Notes under the pieces: generated by a model | The model's input: the letters and a program-made list of their open reading frames with translations, nothing else | What the model was told of the DNA's origin: nothing | Databases searched by the model: none | DNA from: Streptomyces venezuelae | GTDB lineage: Bacteria; Actinomycetota; Actinomycetes; Streptomycetales; Streptomycetaceae | Assembly: GCF_008642335.1 (NCBI RefSeq) | Contig: NZ_CP029191.1 | Location: 62,001 to 126,000 of the forward strand | Reading direction: 5' to 3' | Length of the DNA: 64,000 nt | Made by a program: the position numbers and the translations under genes | Shown here: positions 8,376 to 16,940 of the stretch, in pieces | Layout: the number at the start of each line of letters is the position of its first letter | Numbering within the stretch: position 1 is the first letter of the stretch

Positions 8376-8984
8376 GTGTCCGAACAGAGCGTGAGCGCCG
8401 TCGACTTCTGGTTCGACCCGCAGTGCCCGTGGGCGTGGATCGCCTCGCGGTGGATCACCGAGGTGCAGCGGCTGCGGCCGATCCGGGTGCGCTGGCACGT
8501 GATGAGCCTGGCGGTCCTGAACGAGGGACGCGACGTGCCGCACAAGTACCGGGTGGGGCTGGGCTTCGGGCCGGTACGGGTGTGTGTGGCCGCCGAGCAG
8601 AAGTACGGCCCCGAGGTGCTGGGCCGCCTCTACACCGAACTGGGCGTGCGCTACCACCACGAGAAGGCGCCCAAGGACCGGGCCACCCTGGAGGCGGCGC
8701 TCGCCGCGGCCGGGCTGGACGCGGGTCTGGCCGCGGCGATGGACTCCACCGAGTACGACACGGCGCTGCGCGCCTCGCACCGCGACGGCATGGACCGGGT
8801 CGGCTACGACGTGGGCACGCCGGTGATCGCCGTGGACGGCAACGCGTTCTTCGGTCCGGTGGTGACGCCGGTGCCGCGCGGCGAGGCGGCGGCGCGGCTG
8901 TGGGACGGGGTGCTGCTGGTCACCGCGACGGACGGGTTCTTCGAGCTCAAGCGCACCCGGGACCGCAAGCCGGACTTCGGCTGA
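8376..8984 (+). CDS. DsbA-fold protein, mycothiol-dependent nitroreductase (Rv2466c)-like
   Basis: The product is 202 aa. GTG 8376 has an excellent GGGAGGGGAGG site; an ATG at 8331 overlapping the preceding stop is a less likely start. The N-terminus reads VDFWFDPQCPWAWIASRWI, the active-site region of the Rv2466c family, with a single cysteine (CPWA instead of CPWC). The C-terminal 'VGTPVIAVDGNAFFGPVVTP' carries the cis-Pro loop. It probably uses mycothiol to reduce an oxidised or nitro/quinone compound. Confidence 0.82.
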   Translation: MSEQSVSAVDFWFDPQCPWAWIASRWITEVQRLRPIRVRWHVMSLAVLNEGRDVPHKYRVGLGFGPVRVCVAAEQKYGPEVLGRLYTELGVRYHHEKAPKDRATLEAALAAAGLDAGLAAAMDSTEYDTALRASHRDGMDRVGYDVGTPVIAVDGNAFFGPVVTPVPRGEAAARLWDGVLLVTATDGFFELKRTRDRKPDFG

Positions 8985-9086
8985 CGGGTCGGTTCGCGCC
9001 ACACGGATGGCGCCGATCCGCGCACCCGGCAGGCCCGCCCCCGTCAGGATGTGACCCAGCACGGTCACTTACACCGACAGGAGCAG

Positions 9087-9536
9087 ATGATGAAGTTCCG
9101 AACCTACGTCGAGCCTCCCGAGCCCATGCGGGGCCTGGAGGTTCCTGTGGAGGTCGTGGAGAAGCTCGACGGGGGCAAGCGGCCGGCCGTGACCATCACC
9201 GTCAACGGGCACTCCTGGAACAGCCGGCTGGCCATCATGCGCGGCCGCCACCTGATCGGCTTCAGCAAGGCCAACCGGGAGGCGGCCGGGGTCGAGACGG
9301 GTGAGGAGGTCGAGGTGGAACTCGTCCTGGACACCGAGCCCCGCGTCCTGGTCGAGCCGGACGACTTCATCGCGGCGCTGGACGCCGACCCGATCGCCCG
9401 CAAGGTCTACGACCGCCTGTCCCCGAGCCGCAAACGGGCCCACGTGCACGCCATCGAAAGCGCGAAGAAACCCGAGACCCGCCTGCGCCGAATCGAAAAG
9501 GCGGTGACGACACTGCGCGACGAGGCCTTCGCGTAG
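9087..9536 (+). CDS. DUF1905/YdeI-like protein
   Basis: The product is 149 aa; tandem ATGs at 9087 and 9090 follow AGGAG. The first about 90 residues have the DUF1905 pattern (VPVEVVEKLDGGKRPAVTITVNGHSWNSRL...GRHLIGFSKANREAAGVETGEEVEVEL). The rest is the YdeI/OmpD-associated helical tail (ALDADPIARKVYDRLSPSRKRAHVHAIESAKKPETRLRRIEKAV, shown in part). Function is unknown; the tail is shared with bacteriocin- and stress-protection proteins. A GC hairpin follows at 9543-9561. Confidence 0.8.
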   Translation: MMKFRTYVEPPEPMRGLEVPVEVVEKLDGGKRPAVTITVNGHSWNSRLAIMRGRHLIGFSKANREAAGVETGEEVEVELVLDTEPRVLVEPDDFIAALDADPIARKVYDRLSPSRKRAHVHAIESAKKPETRLRRIEKAVTTLRDEAFA

Positions 9537-9542
9537 AACCAT

Positions 9543-9561
9543 CCCGCCCCGCCGGGGCGGG
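9543..9561. terminator. Short GC hairpin after the DUF1905 gene
   Basis: An 8-bp stem CCCGCCCC/GGGGCGGG with a 3-nt loop and no U-run. It could terminate or pause transcription. Confidence 0.4.
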
Positions 9562-9585
9562 CCGAGGTGGGGCGGGCCGGGCCTG

Positions 9586-10555
9586 ATGGAGGGGTTCGCC
9601 GGTCTGGTCCTGGAGGGCCGCCAGGCGCTGCGGGTCCTGGACCCCGAGGGGCGCGTCCTGCTCGACCAGCCCGACGACGGCACGGGCGGCCGCCCCGAGT
9701 GCAGCGCGGTGAGCTGCGCCGGCTGCTGCTCGACTCGCTGCCGGCCGGCACCGTGCGCTGGGGGCACAAGGTCAGCGGCGTGCGGGCGCTGGGCCGGGGC
9801 CGGCACGAGGTGACCTTCGCCGGCGGTGCCGCGAGCGTCACCACGGGGCTGCTGGCGGGTGCGGACGGCGCCTGGTCACGGGTCCGGCCGCTGGTCACCG
9901 ACGCCGTCCCCGCCTGCGTCGGCAAGTCGGTCGTGGAGACGTACCTGTTCGACAGCGAGGACCGGCACCCGGCCACCGCGAAGGCGGCCGGCGGCGGGAT
10001 GATGATCGCGCCCGCGCCGGACCGGGAGATCGTCGCCCACCGGGAGCGGGCCGGCACCCTGCACGCCTCTGTGGGCATCACCGCGCCCAAGGAGTGGTTC
10101 ACGGCCATCGACTTCGGCGACGCGCGGGCGGCCGCGGCGCGCACCGCCGGGGAGTTCGGGGGCTGGGCGCCGGAGATCACCGCGCTGATCACCCGGACCG
10201 ACACGCCGCCGGTCCTGCGCCTGCTGCACGCCCTGCCCCGGGGCCACCGGTGGGAGCGGGTGCCCGGGGTGACCCTGCTCGGCGACGCCGCCCATCTCGC
10301 GCCGCCCAACGGCGAGGGCGCCAACCTGGCCATGCTCGACGGGGCCGACCCGGGCCGGGCCCTGGCCGCGCACCCCGAGGACCTCGAGGCCGCCCTGGGC
10401 CTCTACGAGCAGGCCATGTTCCCGCGCAGCGCGGCGGCCGCCCTGTCCCAGGGCACGGGGAGACGCACGAGGACGGAGGCCACGGGGGCGGGGGCGGTGA
10501 CCACGACCTGTTCGCTCTGCTCTCCGGGCTCATGGAGAAGCCCCGCCCGAGGTGA
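9586..10555 (+). pseudogene. Decayed FAD-dependent monooxygenase (TetX-like), N-terminally truncated with two frameshifts
   Basis: Homologous sequence continues over three reading-frame segments. Frame one (from 9586) encodes 'LVLEGRQALRVLDPEGRVLLDQPDDGTGGRPE', shown in part. The frame then shifts near 9700 to 'GELRRLLLDSLPAGTVRW...LLGDAAHLAPPNGEGANLAM' (GD motif). It shifts again near 10455 to 'ALLSGLMEKPRPR', ending at TGA 10553-10555. The usual N-terminal GxGxxG flavin loop (about 60 residues) is absent. No single frame gives an active enzyme, so I call it a pseudogene; sequencing errors could explain a frameshift but not the missing N-terminus. Confidence 0.75.
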
Positions 10556-10590
10556 GAGCCACTCTTCGAGGCCTCGGGGCGGGGCTTTTC
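10539..10590. terminator. Hairpin terminator at the pseudogene/ABC operon junction
   Basis: AGCCCCGCCCGAGG (10539-10552) pairs with CCTCGGGGCGGGGCT (10572-10586) with one bulge, followed by TTTC. It lies between convergent units. Confidence 0.65.
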
Positions 10591-10626
10591 GGCGGGCGGG
10601 GGCGGCGGGCCCGGGCCGGCACGCGG

Positions 10627-11403
10627 CTACTTGGGGTCGCGGTTGAAGCGGGCGGTGGACCAGCCGTAGCCCAGGGCGGTCAGGGCCAGGCACCAGCCCA
10701 GCGCGAGCCATCCGTTGTTGCCGATGCCGGTGCCCAGGAGCAGGCCGCGCAGGGTCTCGATGGCGGGGGTGAAGGGCTGGTACTCGGCGATCGGCTGGAA
10801 CCAGCCCGGCATCGAGTGCAGCGGGACGAAGGCGCTGGAGATGAGCGGCAGCAGGATCAGCGGCATCGCGTTGTTGCCGGCCGCCTCGGCGTTGGGGCTG
10901 CTCAGGCCCATGCCGACGGCGATCCAGGTGAAGGCCAGGGCGACCAGGGCGAGCAGTCCGAAGGCCGCGAGCCACTCCAGGACGGTGGCGTCGGTGGAGC
11001 GGAACCCCATCGCCACGCCGACGGCGCCGACCAGGACGAGGCTGATGAGGATCTGCAGGACGCTGCCCACGACGTGGCCGAAGAGGATGGAGCCGCGGTG
11101 GATGGCCATGGTGCGGAAGCGGGCGATGATGCCCTCGTTCATGTCGGTGGAGATGGAGACGGCGGTGCCGATGGCGGTGGAGCCGATGGTCATCAGCAGG
11201 ATGCCGGGCACGAGGTAGGCGACGTAGGCGGAGCGGCCCGCGCCGGCGCTCATGGTGTCGCCGAAGATGTAGACGAACAGCAGCAACAGCATGACCGGGG
11301 TCATCAGCAGGTTCAGGGTGAGCGAGGGGTAGCGGCGGGCGTGCAGGAGGTTGCGGCGCAGCATCGTGGAGGAGTCGCGCACGGCGAGGGAGAGGGAGCT
11401 CAT
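10627..11403 (-). CDS. ABC-2 type transporter permease (DrrB-like)
   Basis: The product is 258 aa; ATG 11403 overlaps the stop of the ATPase gene by four bases (ATGA), so the two are translationally coupled. It has about six hydrophobic segments, including LLMTPVMLLLLFVYIF, VPGILLMTIGSTAIG and ILISLVLVGAVGVAMG, and the EGIIARFRTMAIHRGSILFG loop typical of daunorubicin-resistance-type permeases. It would form an efflux pump with the upstream ATPase; the substrate is unknown. Confidence 0.9.
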   Translation of the reverse strand: MSSLSLAVRDSSTMLRRNLLHARRYPSLTLNLLMTPVMLLLLFVYIFGDTMSAGAGRSAYVAYLVPGILLMTIGSTAIGTAVSISTDMNEGIIARFRTMAIHRGSILFGHVVGSVLQILISLVLVGAVGVAMGFRSTDATVLEWLAAFGLLALVALAFTWIAVGMGLSSPNAEAAGNNAMPLILLPLISSAFVPLHSMPGWFQPIAEYQPFTPAIETLRGLLLGTGIGNNGWLALGWCLALTALGYGWSTARFNRDPK

Positions 11404-12377
11404 CGGACGTTCTCCTTGGGCTGGCGGGGCCGGCCGGAGTGGCCGGGCTGGGCGGACTGGCTGGTGGTGAGGGCGAAGAAGACGTCGTCCAGGTCGGGGG
11501 TGTGCACGGTCAGTTCGTCGGCCTCGATGCCGGCCAGGTCCAGGCGGTCGAGCAGGGCGCGCAGGTCGCGCTGGCTGCCGTCGCTGGGGAGTTGGAGGGT
11601 GAGGGCCTCCTGGTCGCAGGCGGCCCCGGGCAGGGCGGCGGCGGCGCTGCGGTGGGCGGCCGGGTCGGTGAAGCGCAGGCGCACGTGCCCGCCGGGGACG
11701 AGGCGTTTGAGTTCCTGGGCGGTGCCCTCGGCGGCGATCCTCCCGTCGTTCAGGACGGCGATGCGGTCGGCGAGTTCGTCGGCCTCCTCCAGGTACTGGG
11801 TGGTGAGGAAGACGCTCGCCCCGTCGGTGACCAGTTCGCGGATGATGCCCCACATGGTGTGGCGGGAGCGGGGGTCCAGGCCGGTGGTGGGTTCGTCGAG
11901 GAAGATGACGCGGGGGCTGCCGACGAGGGTCATGGCGATGTCCAGGCGGCGTTTCATGCCGCCGGAGTAGGTGGCGGCGGGTTTCCTCGCGACCGCCACG
12001 AGGTCGAAGCGTTCCAGGAGTTCGGCGGCCACCCGGCGTCCCTCGCGCCTGGGCAGGTGGTGCAGGTCGGCCATGAGGAGCATGTTCTCCTCGCCGGTGA
12101 TCAGGCCGTCGACGGCGGAGAACTGGCCGGTGACGCCGATCTGCGCGCGGGCGGCCTGGGCCTGGTGGGCGAGGTCGTGGCCGGCGACGCGCAGGTCGCC
12201 GGCGTCGGCCCGGACGAGGGTGGAGAGGATTTTCACGGCGGTGGTCTTGCCGGCGCCGTTGGGGCCCAGCAGGGAGAAGACGGTGCCTTCGGGGACGCTC
12301 AGGTCGATGCCGTCCAGGACAGTCTTGTCGCCGTAGGACTTGCGCAGCCCGCGGGCGGCGATGGCCGAGCCGGTCAT
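11400..12377 (-). CDS. ABC transporter ATP-binding protein (DrrA-like)
   Basis: The product is 325 aa, ATG 12377 with AGGAG eight bases upstream. Walker A is GPNGAGKTT, the signature is YSGGMKRRLDIA and Walker B is VIFLDEPTTGLD, in the order of a DrrA-type ATPase with a C-terminal extension of about 100 residues. It lies between the DUF4097 gene (start 13089) and its permease. The three genes form an operon driven from the region containing the TTGCRTTGCAA operators, so the divergent regulator at 13363 probably controls it. Confidence 0.92.
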   Translation of the reverse strand: MTGSAIAARGLRKSYGDKTVLDGIDLSVPEGTVFSLLGPNGAGKTTAVKILSTLVRADAGDLRVAGHDLAHQAQAARAQIGVTGQFSAVDGLITGEENMLLMADLHHLPRREGRRVAAELLERFDLVAVARKPAATYSGGMKRRLDIAMTLVGSPRVIFLDEPTTGLDPRSRHTMWGIIRELVTDGASVFLTTQYLEEADELADRIAVLNDGRIAAEGTAQELKRLVPGGHVRLRFTDPAAHRSAAAALPGAACDQEALTLQLPSDGSQRDLRALLDRLDLAGIEADELTVHTPDLDDVFFALTTSQSAQPGHSGRPRQPKENVR

Positions 12378-12420
12378 GAGGGGAGCTCCTTGTGTCGTGG
12401 GCCGCGGAGGGAAGGCGGGG

Positions 12421-13089
12421 TCAGAGGCTGCGGGCGGTGATGTCGCCCTGGGCGACGGTGGCCTTGATGGTCAGGGCGGGGGTGGCGCCGCTGTTGTGCA
12501 GGGCGTTGTCGATGCGGCCGTAGGCGGTGCCGGCGTCCAGGGTGGCGCTGACGCCGCGGGCGGCGGTGACGGTGATGTCGCCCTGCTCGGTGCTCAGGGC
12601 GAGCGCACCGTGCCCGGCCTCGGCGATGTGCACGTTGCCGCGCAGGGTGCGGATCTCGCCGCCGCCGTTCAGGCGGCCGACCCAGATGTCGGCGTCGAGG
12701 CCGGTCAGGCGGGCGGCGGTGGCCTCGTCGAGCTTGACGGAGCCGTGGCCGCCGTCGAAGGCGACCTCGCCCAGGCGTCCCACGCCGCGGAACTCGGCGG
12801 CCGAGGAGGTGGCCCGCACATGGGATCCGGCGGGCAGCTGGACGGTGACCTCGACGGCGCCGGCGGTGCCGAGGACGCGGTTGGTGGGCTGGGGGGCCTG
12901 GATGCGCAGGACGCCGTCGGCGTAGGCGACTTCGGTCTGCTCGGCCGCCTTGACGTCGCGGTCCCGGGCGGGGTCGGCGGGCCGGACCTCGACGGTGGTG
13001 TCGGCGCGGTCGGCGGCGATGAACTGGATGCGCCCGGCGGGGATGTCCAGGACGGTGCGGACGGCGGCGGGGGTGTCGAACTTCTGCAT
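12421..13089 (-). CDS. DUF4097-family beta-helix protein
   Basis: The product is 222 aa. ATG 13089 is chosen (GGAG six bases upstream); ATG 13104 would add MKEHT and contain the ribosome site. Repeated short strands such as 'GDITVTAARGVSATLDAGTAYGRIDNALHNSG' (shown in part) fit the adhesin-like beta-helix of DUF4097 proteins. These often sit next to DrrAB-type ABC transporters and a regulator, exactly as here. Biochemical role unknown, possibly cell-envelope sensing. Confidence 0.82.
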   Translation of the reverse strand: MQKFDTPAAVRTVLDIPAGRIQFIAADRADTTVEVRPADPARDRDVKAAEQTEVAYADGVLRIQAPQPTNRVLGTAGAVEVTVQLPAGSHVRATSSAAEFRGVGRLGEVAFDGGHGSVKLDEATAARLTGLDADIWVGRLNGGGEIRTLRGNVHIAEAGHGALALSTEQGDITVTAARGVSATLDAGTAYGRIDNALHNSGATPALTIKATVAQGDITARSL

Positions 13090-13184
13090 CGTGTGCTCCT
13101 TCATCCGGTGGCGCGGACCCCGGCGGCCCGCCCTTTCCGATGACAGAAACGCTACGTTGCATTCACAGATCTGACAACAAACTT

Positions 13185-13281
13185 GTTGCGTTGCAACCCC
13201 ATATCCGCAGGTAGATATGGGGAAGTTGAAGCAATGACCTCACGCTTAACGCAACAACACCCCACCCATTGCATTGCAATG
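13185..13281. promoter_or_regulatory. Divergent control region with two TTGCRTTGCAA operators
   Basis: TTGCGTTGCAA at 13186-13196 and TTGCATTGCAA at 13269-13279 are near-identical inverted-repeat sites 83 bp apart. The second is part of a 15-bp inverted repeat, CATTGCA-T-TGCAATG. Between them CCCCATATC-N8-GATATGGGG (13197-13222) is a further perfect 9-bp inverted repeat. The region is AT-richer than its surroundings and separates the DUF4097/ABC operon from the GbsR-like regulator, so these are probably its binding sites. Confidence 0.65.
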
Positions 13282-13362
13282 AGTTGGGCGTGAACGCTAT
13301 GGTCGGCGTGTCCACCCGCCCCCTGCGGGGCCCGGCGGGCCCCGGCCACGAAGGAGACCCCG

Positions 13363-14133
13363 ATGCCGGGAGGCAGACTCACCCAGCAGGAACGCCGGCA
13401 GATCGCCCAGGGACTCGCCGACAACCTCTCCTACGCCGAGATCGCCCGGCGCCTGGAGCGGCCGACCTCGACGATCACCCGCGAGGTGACGCGCAACGGC
13501 GGCCCGGCCGGCTACCGCGCCGAGGTCGCCCACCGCGCCACCGAGCACCGCGCCCACCGCCGCAAGCAGAGCGCGCCCCGCACCGCGCGCACCGCACCGC
13601 AGCCACACGGGCGCGACGCCGGCGAAGTGCGCGCGTACGAGGAGGTGTTCGCCACCGTCATGATCACCTCGGGCATGCCCACGATGATGTCCCGGGTGGT
13701 GGCCGCCCTCGTCCTCACCGACTCCGGCAGCCTCACCGCGGCCGAGCTCGCCGGGCACCTCCAGGTCAGCCCGGCCGCCATCTCCAAGGCCATCGCCTAC
13801 CTGGAGAGCCAGGGCTTCGTGCGCCGGGAGCGCGGCGAGGGCCGCCGCGAGCGCTACGTCGTCGACGACGACGTCTACTACCAGTCCATGATGGCCTCCG
13901 CCCGCGCCACCGCCCAGGTCGTGGCCACCGCCCGCCAGGGCGTGCCCGTCCTGCGCCCGGGCACCCCCGCCGCCACCCGCCTGGAGAACATCGCCCGCTT
14001 CCTGGACTTCGTCTCCGAGAGCACCGCCCGCGCCGCCGAACAGGCCCGCGACATCCTCCACACCAAGCCCGCCCCCTCCCCCTCCGCCTCCGCCTCCGCC
14101 GACGGGAGTGCCGTACCGCCCGCACAGAAATGA
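13363..14133 (+). CDS. GbsR/MarR-family regulator with an N-terminal transposase-type HTH
   Basis: The product is 256 aa, ATG 13363 behind AAGGAGA. Residues 1-65 resemble the IS30-type HTH (LTQQERRQIAQGLADNLSYAEIARRL...STITREVTRNGG). After a basic linker, residues about 95-190 are a winged helix of the GbsR/MarR kind (LTAAELAGHLQVSPAAISKAIAYLESQGFVRRE, shown in part). The C-terminus is helical with a Pro/Ser/Ala tail. Two DNA-binding modules in one chain fit the paired operator sites upstream. It is presumably an autoregulated repressor of the divergent ABC operon. Confidence 0.85.
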   Translation: MPGGRLTQQERRQIAQGLADNLSYAEIARRLERPTSTITREVTRNGGPAGYRAEVAHRATEHRAHRRKQSAPRTARTAPQPHGRDAGEVRAYEEVFATVMITSGMPTMMSRVVAALVLTDSGSLTAAELAGHLQVSPAAISKAIAYLESQGFVRRERGEGRRERYVVDDDVYYQSMMASARATAQVVATARQGVPVLRPGTPAATRLENIARFLDFVSESTARAAEQARDILHTKPAPSPSASASADGSAVPPAQK

Positions 14134-14225
14134 CCGCCCGCCGCGCATGACGGTGCACGGCGAGGGGCACACGGCGCATCACGTACGACAAACCCGGTAA
14201 AAACCGCCTGTAAGGGAGGCCCCTG

Positions 14226-14489
14226 ATGCTGCTGATGGCCCGTCCGGTCCTGAAGAACCTGCTCGAGCAGTACGAGACACTGCGCGCCCTGCACGCCGAA
14301 CAGGGCTCCAAGGAGACCCTGCGGCGCCTGGAGGACGTCTCCTACACCCTGTGCGTGTCCACCGGCACCCGCGACATCGACGCCGCCCTCGCCGCCGCCC
14401 GCCACCGGCTCGCCGCCACCGCCCCCGCCGCCGGGCAGCACCGCGCACGGCACGCGGCCCCCAAGAGCGCCCAGGCGCTGGCGAGCTGA
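14226..14489 (+). CDS. DUF5133-like small protein
   Basis: The product is 87 aa, starting with ATG 14226 after GGGAGG. The N-terminal half (MARPVLKNLLEQYETL...EDVSYTLCVSTGTRDIDAALAAARHRL) matches a small helical protein family common in Streptomyces. Function unknown. The Ala/Gln/His tail is low complexity. Confidence 0.7.
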   Translation: MLLMARPVLKNLLEQYETLRALHAEQGSKETLRRLEDVSYTLCVSTGTRDIDAALAAARHRLAATAPAAGQHRARHAAPKSAQALAS

Positions 14490-14556
14490 CCCCGCGGAGT
14501 CTGCTCGCGGCGGGCACGGCGCGCTCGCGCGCCGCGGCGGCCGTAGCGTGGGCGGC

Positions 14557-15189
14557 ATGTGCTGGAGTGCCACGGCCGATCTCGCGGCGGGAACGGGCAT
14601 CGCAGCGGTGGGCGTCGTCTCGGTGAGCCTGGCGGCCCGCCGCCCCCGCGACCTGCCGCTGGCCGCGCTGCCGCTGCTGCTGGGCGCCCACCAGATCGTC
14701 GAGGCCGCCGTCTGGCGGCACAGCGGCGGCACCGGGCCCGCCACCCTGGCCTGGGCCGTGATCGCGCTGCCGCTGCTCGCGCTGTGGGTGCCGGCGGCCG
14801 TGCTGTGCGCGGCGCCGCCCGCCGCCCGGCGCCGGCTGCTCCTCCCGCTGGCGGCGGGGGCGGCGACGGCGGCGGTCCTCGCCCACGCGCTGGCGACACG
14901 GCCGGTCAGCGCCGAGATCCGCGGGCACACCGTCGGCTACGCGCTGGGGCTGCCGCAGACCGGGCTGCTGGTGACCGGCTACCTGCTGGCCACCGTCGGC
15001 TCCCTGCTCCTGTCCGGCGAGCGGGCACTCGTCCTGTTCGGGGTGCTGGTCGCGGCGGGCGCGGCGGTGTGCTTCGTGCTGTGGCGCGAGGAGTACGTCT
15101 CCACGTGGTGCGCGTTCGCCGCGGTGTGCTCGCTGCTGCTGACGCTGTGGGCGGCCCGGCGCGGGCCGGCGCGCACCGCCGCTGCCTGA
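14557..15189 (+). CDS. DUF6629-like integral membrane protein
   Basis: The product is 210 aa with about six or seven hydrophobic segments and the N-terminal MCWSATAD signature of this family. ATG 14557 is chosen over GTG 14548 because family members begin with MCWS. The HQIVEA motif in the second segment and the 'SAEIRGHTVGY' loop are visible. Function unknown. Confidence 0.75.
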   Translation: MCWSATADLAAGTGIAAVGVVSVSLAARRPRDLPLAALPLLLGAHQIVEAAVWRHSGGTGPATLAWAVIALPLLALWVPAAVLCAAPPAARRRLLLPLAAGAATAAVLAHALATRPVSAEIRGHTVGYALGLPQTGLLVTGYLLATVGSLLLSGERALVLFGVLVAAGAAVCFVLWREEYVSTWCAFAAVCSLLLTLWAARRGPARTAAA

Positions 15190-15638
15190 GAGGTCGTCAG
15201 CCGTTGGTGTTGATGTGGGCCGGGGTCCGCCACGGGCCCTGCCGCCCGCAAGTGTGACCGCCGCAGAGGTCCCGGGCGTGCGACGTGCCCGTCAGGCGCG
15301 GCAGCGCAGCATCTCCAGCGGCGGGTTGGCGTGGAAGTCCGCCCAGTGCTCCGTGCCGAAGGCGCGCAGGCCGGCCCGGCGGTCTCTACGGGTGCGCGGC
15401 GGCGGCCGTACTGGCGGAAGCCACAAAGACCCGGGCCCGGGCCCGGCCTCCCCTCCAGCCGGCCGTCCGGCACCGGGGCGGCCATGACATCGCCGGGGCG
15501 GGCGGGATACGGTCGCTGGAGCGGGTGAGGAGCAGGGCGTGCCGGGAGGAACCGGGCGGGCCGGGGCCGGTGAGTACGGTCCGCTGCGCCTCGGCCGATC
15601 GGCAAGGGGCCGGAGAGGGTGCGGCCAAGGGAGAGAGT
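15190..15638. other. Intergenic region with a possible gene remnant
   Basis: About 450 bp. On the minus strand, ending at 15292, a frame reads 'AGLRAFGTEHWADFHANPPLEMLRCRA' (shown in part), which looks like a genuine protein C-terminus. Upstream that frame runs into the antisense of the repetitive part of the ANTAR gene, so no intact gene can be built. I cannot name the family. Confidence 0.3.
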
Positions 15639-16937
15639 TTGACCAGCATTCCGACCGCGTCCCCCTCACCGGAGGAGCGGCCGTCGTCACGTGAGGACCG
15701 GCTGCCCTCGCCCGAGCGGGCCGCGTCCCCCGAGCGGATCTCCTCGCCCGAGGGAGCCCCCTCCCCTGAGCCCCCGCCCGAGCAGGCCTCGGCGCTGGAG
15801 CGCGTCCCCTCGCCCGAGCAGGCCTCATCGCTGGAGCAGGCCCCCTCGCCCGAGCAGGCCCCCCTGCCCAAGCAGGTCTCGGCGGTGGAGCAGGCCCCCT
15901 CGCCCGAGCAGGCCCCCCTGCCCAAGCAGGCCTCGGCGCTGGAGCAGGTCCCCTCATCCGAGCAGGCCTCGGCGGTGGAGCAGGTCCCCCCGCCCGGGCG
16001 GGCCTCTTCGCCCGAGCTGATCCCCTCCCCCGGGCGGGCCTCTTCGCCCGAGCTGATCCTCTCCCCCGGCCGGGTCCCCTCGGCCGAGGCGGCGTCCGAG
16101 CGGCTCGTGCTGCTGGAGCGGGAGGCGGAGCAGCTGCGGGTCACCGCCGGGCGGCTGCGTGAGCAGGTGGCCGAGCTGGAGGTGCGGGCGCGGGCGCGGC
16201 CCCGGATCGCGCTGGCCGAGGGCATCCTGGTCGAGCGCTACCGGCTGGCACACGCCCAGGACGCGTTCATGCTGCTGCGCCGGGCCTCCCAGCACGCCAA
16301 CATCAAGCTGCACCAGCTGGCCGCCGCGGTGGTGCGCACCCCCGGCCCCGCGCCGGGCGCCGAGAGGTGGCTGCCCGAGCGGACCCGGCACGCCGCCCTG
16401 CCCGGCCTGGACGCGCTGCGGGCCGGCACGCTGGACGCGCGCAACCAGGGCGAGGTGCTGGGCGCCGCGCTGCACCGCGTGCTGACCGTCACCGGCACGG
16501 GCATGGGCAACGTGCAGCTGCTCGAGAACGACGTGCTGCGCATGGCCAAGCACGCGGGCCTGCCCCGGCACTTCACCGACCACTTCGCGTTCGTCGACGG
16601 GCGCACCTCCTGCTCCCGGGCCGCCGAGGCCAGCAGCCAGGTCACCGTCAAGGAGGTGGCCTCCTCGGCCGGGTTCGGCGAGGAGGACCGCCGGGTGATC
16701 CTCACCTCCGGCAGCCGCGCCTGCCACAGCATCCCGCTCGTCGACGAACACCAGGTCGTCCACGGCGTCATCTCCTCCCACCACGACCGGCCCCTGACCG
16801 GCTTCACCCAGGCCCAGCTGCGGGAACTGCACACCACCGGCCGCACCATGGGCGAGTGGATCAGGTGGCACCAGGAGACCGTGCTCCTGGACGCGCTGGA
16901 GGACCTGCACCGACTCGCCCTGGCCGGGCAGGACTGA
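15639..16937 (+). CDS. ANTAR-GAF regulatory protein with a repetitive N-terminus
   Basis: The product is about 432 aa from TTG 15639, which has AAGGGAGAGAG in front; an in-frame GTG at 15570 is an alternative. Residues about 15-150 are low-complexity Pro/Ser/Glu/Gln repeats of the type EQAPSPEQAPLPKQ. A short coiled coil (LLEREAEQLRVTAGRLREQVAELE, shown in part) follows, then an ANTAR RNA-binding domain (RPRIALAEGILVERYRLAHAQDAF...ASQHANIKLHQLAAAVV) and a C-terminal GAF-like sensor. ANTAR proteins act by antitermination. The sensor usually precedes the ANTAR domain; here the order is reversed. Confidence 0.8.
   Translation: MTSIPTASPSPEERPSSREDRLPSPERAASPERISSPEGAPSPEPPPEQASALERVPSPEQASSLEQAPSPEQAPLPKQVSAVEQAPSPEQAPLPKQASALEQVPSSEQASAVEQVPPPGRASSPELIPSPGRASSPELILSPGRVPSAEAASERLVLLEREAEQLRVTAGRLREQVAELEVRARARPRIALAEGILVERYRLAHAQDAFMLLRRASQHANIKLHQLAAAVVRTPGPAPGAERWLPERTRHAALPGLDALRAGTLDARNQGEVLGAALHRVLTVTGTGMGNVQLLENDVLRMAKHAGLPRHFTDHFAFVDGRTSCSRAAEASSQVTVKEVASSAGFGEEDRRVILTSGSRACHSIPLVDEHQVVHGVISSHHDRPLTGFTQAQLRELHTTGRTMGEWIRWHQETVLLDALEDLHRLALAGQD
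15690..16090 (+). repeat. Coding minisatellite in the ANTAR protein gene
   Basis: Repeats built on CCCGAGCAGGCC-type 12-bp blocks encode serial SPEQA/LPKQ/LEQ units. Longer duplicated blocks, such as 'CCCTCGCCCGAGCAGGCCC', recur. Confidence 0.7.
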
Positions 16938-16940
16938 GCC

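Noticed and set aside
10552..11970. 472-aa plus-strand ORF
   Set aside because: Antisense to the ABC permease and ATPase, which have intact motifs and coupled starts.
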